In this document: in pieces, positions 21,302 through 32,822 of the stretch | Numbering within the stretch: position 1 is the first letter of the stretch | How the letters are laid out: the number at the start of each line of letters is the position of its first letter | Origin: Ryuthela nishihirai | Lineage: Eukaryota; Arthropoda; Arachnida; Araneae; Heptathelidae | Direction of reading: 5' to 3' | Assembly: GCA_038380435.1 (NCBI GenBank) | Contig: JAWZYU010000018.1 | Location: 51,299,751-51,363,750 of the forward strand | Length of the DNA stretch: 64,000 bases | Position numbers and translations under genes: made by a program | The notes under the pieces: generated by a model | Databases searched by the model: none | What the model saw: the letters and a program-made list of their open reading frames with translations, nothing else | Told to the model about the DNA's origin: nothing

Positions 21302-22439
21302 TATATTTACATTTCACAAAGGTGGAATATCAAGAAATTGATAGCCATTAAAAAAGGAGTGCTTCTATATTTAAAAGTGTGTTCAGTGGTTTGTATGGCA
21401 CTACTCTGAACTTCCACCTTTGCTTTCTGGTAAGAAATAGTGTTCCCAGGATTCATCACTGATTGCCATATACTTAACAAGACATCTCCTTTCTATTCAA
21501 ATTATGTCTTCAGTTCATGTGTGATCAAATGATCATATACTTTTTTAAGCTGCAACTCCTTACTAATAATGTTATATACTGGACAAATACTGTTATTCAA
21601 TGCCACTGCAATTTCTTCAACAGTAATGCAATTATTTTCTTGTAGGAACTTTCCACTGCTGTTGTGTTTTGTGGTATCACAACTTGATGAGCTTTCCTAG
21701 GTTGTGGACAGGGGCAGTCATAAGTCTCCAGCCTTGAGGGGGTCATTTGGGAATGTATAGAAAATTTTGTAGTTCAGAAATGATACTCTTAACTTTACTA
21801 GTGGATTTTTTATCAATTTATATCCTTTTTAATAGCTTGTCATTTGGTCTCCGAGATAGTGAGGATGCTAGGGGTTTTCCTTCCTAGAAAAGGAAATTTG
21901 GATCAAACCATATGTTACCTCACAGACTTCTTGGAGGTGGCCATGGCCCCCTCCTTATGACTGCCACTGGTTGTGAAGCACAATTTTTAAATTTATCCAC
22001 CCACTCATAGACTTACCATTAATTCCTGCATTGTCTACTACACTGAGCTAACATTCTGAGATGAATTTCAACTGGTGAAATTTCAACATTCAGAAATCAA
22101 ATTACAGATTGCATTTCTGTCTCTCAGTGCATGATTGTAATGGTATTGCCATCTTTAAAACTGAATTTACTATAATGCCACCAGATATAACCACATGTGC
22201 CTTCAGTGTTGCATCATACTTTAATCAGTAATGTGCTGAAAGATTGTTATTTTTTGCATCTTTTCTATTTTGTGATGGATTTTGCAGTTTTCATTTGAAT
22301 GGTCTTTATATAGTTTATGATAATCATAACCACCAAAGATTTTAGAGCCATTGTACCAGAGGCTATTCTAAAACATATGGTCTAAATAGCATATTACAGG
22401 TTACTTGGACCTGAGATAAATTGGTTTTGGAAATATTTC
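21302..22439. other. Intron 1: no element recognised
   Basis: A+T-rich intron sequence with no plausible ORF or identified repeat. Confidence 0.45.
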
Positions 22440-23320
22440 TTCATTTCATTTTCAAAAAAAAAAGAAATAAGTTTTTTATTTATAGAGAAATCTTAAAATT
22501 TCCTTTTATGTTGGTTAGGTATTGATGTAATACTATGATTTGCACTTTCCAAAAATCCCAAAAGCTATTATTACACCCTCTAAAGGTGGAAATTTTTGAA
22601 AATTCCAAAATTTCAAATGAATATTACAAACAATGTAGTTATGCTGGAAATCCGAAATTTTGGTGGTGGAATATATGAAGGCCACGAAGTTTCCATTGGC
22701 AACAATAAGATATACGCCTTGACCCAGGAGGGTGGGAAAATTCGTTTTTTTTGTTTTTGAGAGATAATTGATTATTTTTAGAGAGAAATTAAAAAATCGT
22801 TTTAGGTGATATTACTGTTGAAAAGGCTATAAATGCACCCTCTGGCAGTGGAAAGGTTAAAAATTCTGAAATTTGAAACAAATAGTACAAATGATATATT
22901 TATGCTAGAAATTTTGATGGTGGAATGTGAAGGATATTATATTTTTATTCACAACAATGAGTTGACCTCTTATACCCAGATGGGTGGAAAAACACAACTT
23001 TTGTGTTTTAAGAGGTAATTGTTTGCTTTTAGAGAAAAATTTAAAAAAAAAAAATGTGTTGGATAGGTGTTGTTGAACTCTTACCATCTGCACTTTCCGA
23101 ATATCATAAAAGCTATAATTGCAACCTCTAACATGGAACAAATCAAAATTCTCAAAATTTTAATAAATATTATAACTGATTTATATATGTCAGAAACTTG
23201 AAATTTTGGTGGTGTAATGTGAAGGTCATATAGCTCCATTGGTGGAAATGAATTAACCCCTCATGTCTAGGGTGAGTGGGAAATGCAACAGTTTTGTTTT
23301 AAGAGATAATTTGAAACCTC
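22440..23320. repeat. Three degenerate tandem units of about 250-300 bp
   Basis: Three successive blocks share an order of phrases: tttagagagaaat, aaaagctata.t.caccctct, aaattttggtggtg.aatgtgaagg, and a final run of Ts with aagagataatt. Units start near 22479, 22776 and 23027. No coding content; family unknown. Confidence 0.6.
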
Positions 23321-23396
23321 TTTTTTAACGATTGGTACTAATGAATATTATAATTCGTGCTTTTTAAATACTTAGTAATTTTAATTTATATCATTA

Positions 23397-23601
23397 AAAA
23401 AATTAAATACTCCCTTAAGCCGGTGTTTGCCACAGAGTTCTGACAGGAGCCTGTCAGTTTATATGCCAAGTAGAAGGTCTGAGAGGATGGCAGGACCTCA
23501 GCAGAAAAACAACACAAACGTCCATGCCTTACTCAGTGCTTGAACCCAGGTCCCGTAGATCAGTAGCCAAACGTGCTAACCACTCGGCCATGGGATGGCC
23601 C
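23397..23601 (-). mobile_element. SINE B, full length, with perfect target duplication
   Basis: Bordered by identical 10-mers tatatcatta (23387-23396 and 23602-23611). On the minus strand the head is tRNA-Ser/Leu-like: A box tggccgagtggttagca and B box gggttcaagc. It ends in the hairpin ctgacaggagcctgtcag and a short A+T tail. The perfect duplication indicates relatively recent retroposition, and this copy defines the family here. Confidence 0.9.
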
Positions 23602-23611
23602 TATATCATTA

Positions 23612-24048
23612 GGGATCACTAAATATGTTTAGCAGCACACAAAAAGGCTTTGAAATGAAAATAGCCAATCTTTACTTATTTTGAGGTGCTGAATACAAAA
23701 ATGACAATAAAATTTGTTGATTGGCTCTTGTTTAGGAGAGACAGAGATGGTCATATATAAACGACTCAGTCCACATTGAGTACATAGGTAACCATTTTGC
23801 AACGCTGTATTTTAAACTCCAGATTGCAACATATTGCATTGTATTGCATCAGCCTGCCATACACAAACCCCTGATGCAATATAGTTGAGTCATGACATCG
23901 CGGCTTTGCGATCATGGACAAAAGATGATACAATTGCTAGTTGTAAGCAACGTCTCGTAGGGTGAGCAAGTCTTTTGAGCGACTGCCATTTACCCCTGAG
24001 TCATAAGTACAGTACAAGTGATCCTTGCAGTTTTAATCCAGCAGTAGT
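23612..24048 (+). other. 5' flank of the Cys-rich pseudogene
   Basis: Non-coding. It contains a TATA-like catatataaac at 23753-23763, about 290 bp before the pseudogene start codon, which may be a promoter remnant of that gene. No other element was recognised. Confidence 0.35.
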
Positions 24049-25992
24049 GATGCCTTGTAACTGTGTTAATAGTGCAGATACATTTTGTTACATTTGCAGG
24101 GGAAATGATGTTTGCAAGTCAGAAAAGGGCCATCACTCCAATAGTGAAAGCGGCGTATGAGTTTTATTTTGGGTGCAGGATCGAGGACAAGGCCTGGGCC
24201 CCACACATATGCTGCAATACATGTGCAAGACATCTTCCGTAGTGGCAGATAGGCAAAAAAGTGGTGATGCCGTTTGCTGTTCCTATGGTTTGGAGAGAGC
24301 CAAGCAATCACGCAAATGACTGCTACTTCTGCATGGTTCCACCTGTTTCTGGAGGCATCACAAGGAAAAAGAAGTGGACAATAGCTTACCCGAATTTACA
24401 ATGTTCTCGGACCAGTTCCGCATGGCAAAGGCCTGAACCTCTAAAAGAATTTTTCATCAATTCAGTTGATGAGGAGGTAGGCAAACAGACATCGGATTCT
24501 CTGCAGCCTTCAGTGTCTAATGATGATCCATACTTCAGCTATGGTGCATCATCTGCACTACACATTCTCACCAAAGAAGAAATGAATGATCTTGTTTGCG
24601 ATCTGGAGCTGTCCAAGGCCAAAGCAGAGTTACTTGGATCAAGACTTAAACAATGGAATCTTCTCAAGGAAAATGTCTGAGTGACTTTGTTTCAAACTCG
24701 TCATGAGCAGTTTATACCTTACTTCAGAAAAGATGACTTTGTGTTCTGCTCCGATGTAGATGTCCTAATGAATGCCCTCAGAATCAAACATGACGCTCAA
24801 GAATGACAACTATTCATAGAATCCTCGAAATTGCGTCTCAAGGCGGTGTTGCTGCATAATGGAAATAGACTTCCATCCATTCCAGTCAGACATGCTGTCT
24901 ACATGAAAGAAACCTATGACAACCTAAAACAGCTGTTGAACTGTCTTCAATATTGCAAGTATGGCTGGCATCTCTGTTGTGACTTGAAGCTAGTGGCTCT
25001 GTTGATGGTTCTGCAGCTGGAATATAATAAGTACTGCTGTTTCTTATATGAATGGAACAGCTGTGCAAAGACTTTGCACTACATGAAGGGAAACTGGACT
25101 CAGAAGAAATTTCTGAAGGTCAGAGAGAGGAATGTGAAACACCCAGCACTGGCAGAAATGCACAAAATCCTGCTACTGTCCCTACATATCAAGCTCGGTG
25201 TGATGAAAAACTTTGTAAAAGCATGGACCGGACTGCATCAGCTTTTAAACACTTGGCTGACAAATTCCCTCAACTCAGAGCAGCGAAAATTAAAGAGGGA
25301 ATTACAATTAAAAGACCTTCTTGCTCAAAAATTAATTTAAAATAATTTAAAAATTCTCTGTCATTGAGCAATAAAATTTCAGAGTTTATCCTTCAAACTA
25401 TTTGGATATTGAAAGTTCTTAGGAGAAAACTCTCAGAAGCTTTTCGGAGCAAAGACAGCGCTCCGTCTTCACTGAAGACGGAGCGCTGTCTTTGCTCCGA
25501 AAAGCTTCTGAGAGTTTTCTCCTAAGAACTTTCAATATCCAAATAGTTTGAAGGATAAACTCTGAAATTTTATTGCTCAATGACAGAGAATTTTTAAATT
25601 ATTTTAAAAAGAGGGAATTTTTGTGGGTCCTTAGCTCCGCGAGCCGTTCAGAGACCAGATGTCAAGAAAAAGACAGGATGTGTTTCATCTGGTGTCAACT
25701 GAATTCCTCGGGAATGTCAGGGCAGACAATACAAGAAACTGGTTAAGGACATGTCTCTGTATCACAAACTTGACTGCAATATGTCCTTAAAGATCCACTT
25801 TCTCCATCCCCACTTAGATTTTTTCCCTGACAACTGCGACATGGTGAACGTTTTCATCAGGACATTGCAACAATGGAGAAACGATACCAGAGAAACTGGT
25901 CCACTTCAATTTTGGCTGACTACTGTTGGACACTTGCCAGAGATGATTCTGAGCAGCTGTACAAGCGATTGCCAAAGCAACGTTGGAAGTAG
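24049..25992 (+). pseudogene. Decayed intronless gene of an uncharacterised Cys-rich family
   Basis: The start MPCNCVNSADTFCYIC introduces a Cys-rich N-terminal part that continues, after a frameshift near 24120, with PHICCNTCAR and DCYFCMVPP, a likely zinc-binding arrangement. Later segments include RKDDFVFCSDVD (24730), LKAVLLHNGNRLPSIPVRHA (24830), ETYDNLKQLLNCLQY, HIKLGVMKNFVKA (25190), NMSLKIHFLHPHLDFFP (25780) and a C-terminal LADYCWTLARD (25920), with the stop at 25990. I recognise this order from multicopy, unnamed invertebrate proteins; no function is established to my knowledge. Three or more frameshifts, several stops and a 304-bp palindromic insertion disable it. Being intronless inside a host intron and multicopy, it may be transposon-borne or retroposed. 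Confidence 0.7.
25304..25607. repeat. Insertion containing a perfect 273-bp palindrome
   Basis: 25336-25608 reads identically on both strands apart from its single central base at 25472: two 136-bp arms with no mismatch that I could find. The insertion is bordered by aaagagggaatt at 25292-25303 and 25608-25619. The pseudogene text resumes (KEGIFVGP) immediately after it. About 32 bp at the left (25304-25335) have no partner. It may be a fold-back insertion, a MITE, or an assembly artefact. Confidence 0.85.
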
Positions 25993-26352
25993 AAGTGAGT
26001 TACAATACAATACAAGTCATATGTATGTATTACTCTGTTATATAAGAAACTATTACGGAATTCCCAGAAATCATAGCCAATTTTGCATTTTCATTGTCAT
26101 ATTCGTGTTCAGCACCTTGAAATCTTTTAGAAATGTCTACTTTTACCTCAGAGGCATGACTTTTATGAAAAGTTGTTGCCCAGTGATATGGAAATGGCGA
26201 AACTTTTAAAGAATATTGCAAGTGATCTGTTTAAGATAGAAATTTGAAATTTCAGTGACTGACAGCAATAATCTGCTCTCTTTTCTCAGAGGGGTATGAG
26301 AAAGCATGTTTTAAATTTAAGGAATAAAATTTTTCTTTTATGTTGTAATTCC
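25993..26352. other. Intron 1: no element recognised
   Basis: Sequence downstream of the pseudogene stop with a Met-initiated ORF that is only a continuation of its last frame. Confidence 0.4.
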
Positions 26353-26440
26353 TCTCAGATCTTCTACTGTGGCATATAAACTGACAGGCTCCTGTCAGAC
26401 CTCTGTGGCAAGCAGCTGCTTGAGGGGGTATTTTTTTTTA
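26353..26440 (+). mobile_element. SINE B tail fragment, opposite orientation
   Basis: Inverse of the other SINE B tails, with caagcagctgcttg and ctgacaggctcctgtcag, ending in a T-rich tail. The tRNA head is absent. Confidence 0.8.
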
Positions 26441-29376
26441 TATAACTTCTAATGAAATACTACTATTTAAACTATCCCCTCGTCCATTAGCTCAAATAAA
26501 AACTTTTCAGGGATGAAAAAATCAGGTAAACGAAAACCTTTTTCACATATGCTCCAGAAGCAATATGCATTCTTTTAGTTATTAATTTCACCCTTCCGAA
26601 CACATGAATTGCGACATGTTTTGTAAGTACGTAAAACATCACAACCAGGTCTGATCTAGGTAGTGGAAGAGTGGGGTGAGGTTAAGATGTATGCCCCCCA
26701 CACACACACACATACACACCACCACAATCCACCTCTATACTCCTTATAAAATTTGATAGAGTGTGGTGATCAAGAGGCTGCCTTTGAGAGCCTAATGTAC
26801 CCTTCCTCCAGTTGTGAAAGAGAGAAATTCAAAGTATTTTACTTTTTGAAGAAGAGCATTCCATATTCTCCAAACTGTAGACACTTTTGAAATCGGAAAG
26901 GTTAAAATATTTTAAATTACAAATGGTTAAGGTCAGTCAGCACAGAGTCCTGTGCAGCTGTAATTAATAAAGCAATAAACCGAATTTGACATGTATGTAT
27001 ATTTCATTTATGAAATATACATTTCATTAATGAAAACACTTTTCTGGCTTTCATTATGTCAAATGTGAAACATTTATAATACCAATTAATTAATTTTTAA
27101 ATATTTTGATTCTCACAAATAATGATTTCTTTTATTTCAATGGCATTTGAGCAGTTGCCTACCAAAGGAGAAGGGGCTTATAAATCCCTCCTCTACTCTT
27201 GAGTTCTTAAATATTTTATATTTTCTAAGGCAATCCCTGAAAATCCAAGACTCAAACATGATCCCCTCCCTCATTGGGATTTTCTGAATATTCCACTTTT
27301 TTTCTGAGTTTCTTTTCCTTTATTTTTCATTTCTTTTTGCAAGAATTAAAGTTATCGAATAAGCTTATATAGCATTTTTTCAGAAATGTGCCCACTGTAA
27401 AATACAAAGAGCAGGTGTTTAACTTTCCCCTGTCACAATACACTGGCTTGAAGGATGGGAAAGTCTGAAGAACAACCTCCCAGTTCGATGTAACGTTCAA
27501 TAAAAATGACTTGAAGGATTATCTCAGCATGACTGCTGTTTCTTGGGCTGCAAGAGAGAAAGGTTGCATTATCCATGACAGCTAATACCTTAGGACATGA
27601 CAAGGGCAGATAGGGATTTCGTTTGGAAGAGTTCATTTTGAAACTTGACTTGTCTGGGTCTCGGAGGAACTGGTTTTACAGAGACGCTGGGCATTAAAGG
27701 ATTAAGGGAGGACAAGATTGATAAACAGGAGCAATTCTATGTCAGAAGAGGTCCCATATAACCTCAGATCAAGAATAGTCTGGATATTTTTTATCCTTTG
27801 AATTCTTTGTATCATGTTTATAGAAGCATAATTCAATTATTTATATAATGCTTAATAACGTGTAGATCAAATTATATTTATAATATTAAATTATGCATAA
27901 TTTATTATACCGTTAGAAATTATGCATATTGTTAAATCAAATTATATTTCTAATATTAAATTATACATTAATTTTAATCAATACATCTCTACATTGGAGA
28001 GGAAGCCCATGGCAGTATATCGCCAATGATCCAGATATACCTAATTCGTCACTGCTCATTCTTAAACACTTATCTTTTAAACTGATGAATTCTAGAAGAA
28101 TCATTGCATGGAACTTCTACAAGTATATTTACTAATTTTGAAATCTCAAGGAATTCTAAAATTGAAAAATATTTTAATTTAAAGGATGCATTTGCATAAT
28201 TTCTACAAGTATACTTATTTGAAAACTAAAGTAATTTAAAATTTCAAATATAAAGGAATTGCACATGATTTCTACCTGTATATTTACTTTAGTAACTGAT
28301 TTGCCATAATGGTTTTTATGTTTCAATTGACTTTCAGAATAAATTCCTATGAGCAGCAATGTTGCTGTTAAATGCTTTCCATGGTATTTGTTATTTAATA
28401 AGTCTTATGTATTAAATGAAATTGTGAGTTGAATAAATTTGATTGGGATCTTCATTTTGTCTTCAATAACATTTTTCCATTAAAAATGTTTCAAAATTTA
28501 AAAGCTTCAAATGTGGCTTTCCATTAAAATAATATGTAAATGGCCTGGTAATTTTGATAATGTAGTGTATTTTGAATGTCGATTTCACACTGTTTTCCAG
28601 AGTTTTACTGATTGACTTTATTTTCAGTAAAATAAAATTGCCCCATTTAAAATACATTAAATTTCTTTTAACTTGTAAAGATCATCCACACATCTTCAAG
28701 AAACTCAGATGAACAGGTTATTTAACTCATAAGTATTAATGTATGGTTTGTCTAGTTAGATGTCATTGAAGATATGGTGAAATCATAGTGTGCAAAATAC
28801 TTTTTGCTGACCTTTTTATTATTGAATACTTTTATTAAACTTATTTATCTGATTACCACTAATTTACAATTTTTATTCTATAATTTTATTACTTTCCTTT
28901 TAATTTTCATTGTGATTTCTTTCTTTATGATTCTATGTATTAGTTGTCTTCAATAAAGGTAGTTTTATTAACAATATATTTTCCTGTTGTAGGATCCTCG
29001 ATATTTTAAAGAATAAATTAATAATTTTTTTAATAAATAATTAGTAATTATAGTTAATCTGGATTTAAATGTAATTAATATTCCTTTAAAAATTTGCATT
29101 TGCTCTTCAAATACTTCTTCAAATACTTCTTCAAATACTATAAAAGGGCTGTACTTTTTACCTTGCACACCAGCAGCCATAGGCTGTGCAGTGGCCCTGA
29201 GGATATGCTAAAAGAGGTCTGGACCTGCTAACTGAAGGTGAATTCTGCAATTATATCAATACTGGGGAGCAAGAAAAGAAAACCTTTTCTGCAAGAGTTT
29301 TACATTCAAAAAAGTATCATGAATGTGTACAGAACCAAAGTACAGATAACAAACTTTCATGGTATTTATTATTTAA
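26441..29376. other. Intron 1: A+T-rich, simple repeats only
   Basis: A CA repeat lies at about 26698-26720. A 35-bp phrase around atcaaattatattt is repeated at about 27866 and 27934. Short degenerate repeats around tctacaagtatatttact lie at 28120-28300, and three copies of ttcttcaaatac at 29103-29140. No gene or classified transposon. Confidence 0.45.
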
Positions 29377-30435
29377 CCCTTGCAATGTCTAGGACATCTG
29401 TATATTTTCACAGAATTCGAAATGGGAGGCCAAAAATGTGTTTCCATTTTTAATACAACAAAAAAAATCGAATTTTTAAAAATAAAAAATTGTGTTATAT
29501 ATATATCCTATAAAAATATATAATTCAAGCATGATAAATAATATTTTCTTTTTTCATTTGATGCATATTTTATTAAACTATGACTTAAATAATTTGTTAA
29601 AGCCATCTGATTTCCATTTCTTAGAAGCGATATAAGGTATTACTATTTTGTTTGTTAACATTACTCAATGCTAAAGCAATCCCCTAAGCTCAGAAGTTTG
29701 ATTTGAACTATTATCAATAAATTTTTTTGTAAAATTTCTGAAATCTCCTGATAATTAACAAAAAAACTGATATTTTTAAAAATGGAAGTAATTATGAAAT
29801 AGATACCTATTTTTTCAGTATACCACTGTAAAAAGTCTTATTAAATTAATCTGTTTCTACAATGTTCAAATTTTTTACTTTAATAAAATTCAGAATTAAA
29901 TTCTCTTTTATTTGATATATAACACAACCTATTTTCGTTGATGAGCTATTTATTAAAAATATTCTAAAGTTAACTTCTTTATTGGACTTACGACAACTCT
30001 TGGACTTTTCTCAAAGTATGTAATGGAGAAAAAATTACAAAATGAGAGAAATGTTTGCTTTAAACAAAAAAATATGGGTTTTTTTTGTTGTTCAGAAATA
30101 AATAGCCTTTCTCTTCATGTGCATTAATAATAATCATTTCTATTAGTTTTTTTTTTAATAAATTTTTATTTGCATTGCCAGATGCATTTTTTTACTACAT
30201 GACTAAAAAAAGTCCTATTAAAATAAAAGTAGTCGGCATTTTTTTTTGTTAAATATTTTATTTTCAGAAAATCCAGAATTAAATGCTGATTAATTTAGCA
30301 TATAGCATGTCATAATTCCTTTCATTAGTTATTTAGCAAAAAAGTTCTAAATTGAAATTTTTTTGACTGAGCAAAGGGAGAAAATAGCTGGGCTTCTAGA
30401 TGGAGACCAGTTTTTCATGCTGGATACTGGAAGGA
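29377..30435. mobile_element. Candidate piggyBac-like non-autonomous element
   Basis: Both ends abut TTAA (29373-29376 and 30436-30439). The first 18 bases inward, cccttgcaatgtctagga on the left and tccttccagtatccagca on the inverse of the right, agree at about 13 positions. The interior is A+T-rich and non-coding. TTAA targets and CCCTT-type ends are typical of piggyBac, but TTAA is common in such DNA, so chance pairing is possible. Confidence 0.35.
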
Positions 30436-30449
30436 TTAAAGGAAAAGGC

Positions 30450-30893
30450 ACATTCAGAGCTTTTAACAGGAAAATGTTACTGAAGATAAAGTGAAGATCT
30501 CACTCAAATCTCTCTAAATCTGGATTTTCAGCAATATTCATTTAAAATTCAGGTTACTGAAATTGTAAACAGTTTGCAGTTGATACTGCTCTTATACTCA
30601 TCTTGAAGATTATTTTTCAAAATTAGTGAAAACTTAAAGAATTATTCCACCATCTTCTAAAATTGCATTATTTTAGTCAGTAATTTATTGTGACAATTAT
30701 TATTTATGTTTTAATTAACTTTTGAGGTAAATTGTTATGATCAGCGATGCTGTAGTTAAATGCTTCAGCTCCTGTAACTCTTTAAATATCAGTTGAATTT
30801 TATTGAAAATATAGATGTAGAAAGATCTTCAATTTATCTCCAGTGGTATATTTTCCTAAAAAAGCTTACTTTGAGTTTCCATTGAAATATGAC
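30450..30893. repeat. Inverted-repeat element related to 8551-9178
   Basis: Shares with the first copy the phrases acattcagagc, ctcaaatctctctaaat, aaattgttatg and ctctttaaatatca in the same order, with arms pointing towards each other. Heavily diverged and non-coding. Confidence 0.45.
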
Positions 30894-30917
30894 CACTCAT
30901 TTTAAATATTGATTTTG

Positions 30918-32104
30918 CACCGAATGGACAAATTATTATATACACCCCAATATCAATGTGCAAAGCAGAAGTATCACACCCATTCATGTGAGATGCTGAA
31001 ACTGGCAATGCCTATATATAGAGCAGGTCTCTACACATTGGAAACCAGTCACAGAGAAGTAATCATAGGTAAAGGTAGCAATGTAAGTGAATTTGACCAT
31101 GGCCAGATAGTATGTGCAAGGAAGGACAGCTGTTCAGTCACTACAACTGCTGAACTGTTAGGATTTCTATGTTAGACCATCGCACATGTATACCAAAACT
31201 ACATGAAATACATCACTATAACTTCCAACCAGCGGGTGAAATGTGGACATAAACATAAAATTGACTCTCAAGGTGAGCTCAGACTGTCCTGCATCATTAC
31301 AAGGAATCACACAGCTACTGTGGTGCAGATAATGTCAGAATTGAATGAAAGTGTGTCCACAAGCTTATGCACAAAAACTATCCATCATACCATGGAAATA
31401 ATAGGTTGTGGCAGTCGACGTCTACATCATGTCCACTTGTTAACTGCAAGGCACCAAAAGATTAGGCTGCAGTTTGCAAAGGCCTATTGCAACTGGAGTG
31501 CAGAGGACTAGAAACACGACATCTGGTCTGACGAATCACAGTTTCAACTCTATCAATGCTGATGGAGGGTGCTTAAAACATGCGAAGTGATGAACCCAGC
31601 TTGCCAAGTTGGGGTCATACATGCAGGTGGAAATGGGGTAACAGTTTGGGGTACATTTATTGACTCGGGGCCCATCATACCCATTGAGACCTCCTAACGG
31701 CACAAGGTATGTAAAGATCCTCACTGATCATCTAGCCCATTTGTAATGATTCTCTTTTCACACTATGATGCATCTTTCAACAGGACAACGCACACCAACT
31801 GGCAACCAGTTGTCTCCAGTAGCATTCAAGTGAGTTTACCACACTCAGATAGCCCCCTCAATTGCCGGACCTCAACTCCATTGAGAATTTGTGAGACAAA
31901 TTGGACAGATCTATTTGAATCTGCCAACTGGCAACTGTGGCTGCTCTGCGACAGGCGATTCTCTCTTCATGGACATCAATACCACCTCTGTGTTTTCAAT
32001 ACCTCATTGAGTCCTTACCCAAAATGTCTGGCTGCTGTTGTGAGGGCAAAAGGCGGAGCAGCAAGTTATTCGATAGGTGTATATAATAATTTGTCCATTC
32101 AGTT
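30918..32104 (+). mobile_element. Tc1-like transposon, decayed
   Basis: The ends share gaatggacaaattattata and continue into tacacc, inverted at the right end. Transposase remains on the plus strand run from about 31090 to 32060. The start of the DNA-binding region (VSEFDHGQIVCAR), the mid region SRRLHHVHLLTARHQKIRLQ, and the catalytic-domain start (DIWSDESQFQLYQC, about 31520, with the first acidic residue) are visible across several frames. Stops are frequent. Confidence 0.82.
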
Positions 32105-32647
32105 TATATATCTATGCAAATTCAACCAAAAGGGAATAGAAACTTAATTCTACCCATGCTTTTCATGCACATTTTAAGTATAGAAATTATGACTTCAATT
32201 GATTGCAGCAATTAACACATGAGGCTTGTAATCTGCAGTTTCCAGCCCCAACTGTGTGATCATTCAGACAGTCTCTGCTAAACCCACTTTTTTAACACAA
32301 AGTAATAGCATTATTTGGATTAGTCCATTTCAAATTTGGACTGTTATGGGCATTAAATGGTTAATGCAAGACTTCCATCTGTTTTCTATCAGTTGTCCTG
32401 TGAAGCTCCATCTTTCTAATCTTGTCTGGACTCCAGGTATTCTTGTGACATGACCCATTGTGTGCAAAAGTGCTGCTGAGAAGTGAAACAACCCAAAATC
32501 TATAAAGTATGAAAAACTATGAACTCAAGTAGGGAATTAATTTACATACATATATTTTTATAGTTTTGTAATTTATTAAAAATTGTTAAAGTAATATGCT
32601 ACTTAGAACTATTTTCTTTCTGATAATAATTGAATATTTTGTTCTAG
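32105..32647 (+). other. Intron 1, 3' end
   Basis: No repeat recognised. The acceptor is a T-rich stretch ending ttgttctag at 32647. Confidence 0.5.
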
Positions 32648-32822
32648 TTGGACATACAGTACTCTCTGTAAATGGCATTCCTGTCAATGGTCGTCGTCTG
32701 ACTGATGGTAGAGATGTGTTTGATGTTCTTCAAAATGAAGAGAACTATCCCATAAATATAAAATTTGGTAGACCTAGGCCTGGCACAAATGAAAAAATTG
32801 TTTTGGCTAGTACTTTCCATTC
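32648..32822 (+). CDS. TRAPPC4: TRAPPC4 exon 2 (residues 59-117)
   Basis: Second coding exon. The acceptor ttctag| restores codon 59 (Val) in frame with exon 1. It encodes VGHTVLSVNGIPVNGRR, then FGRPRPGTNEKIVLASTFH. This is the PDZ-like segment that interrupts the longin fold in TRAPPC4 and the strand after it. The Gly-Arg-Pro-Arg and NEKI stretch is characteristic of the family. The donor is TC|GTAAGT, leaving two bases of codon 117. Intron 2 is 12,950 bp. No frameshift or stop is present. Confidence 0.95.
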
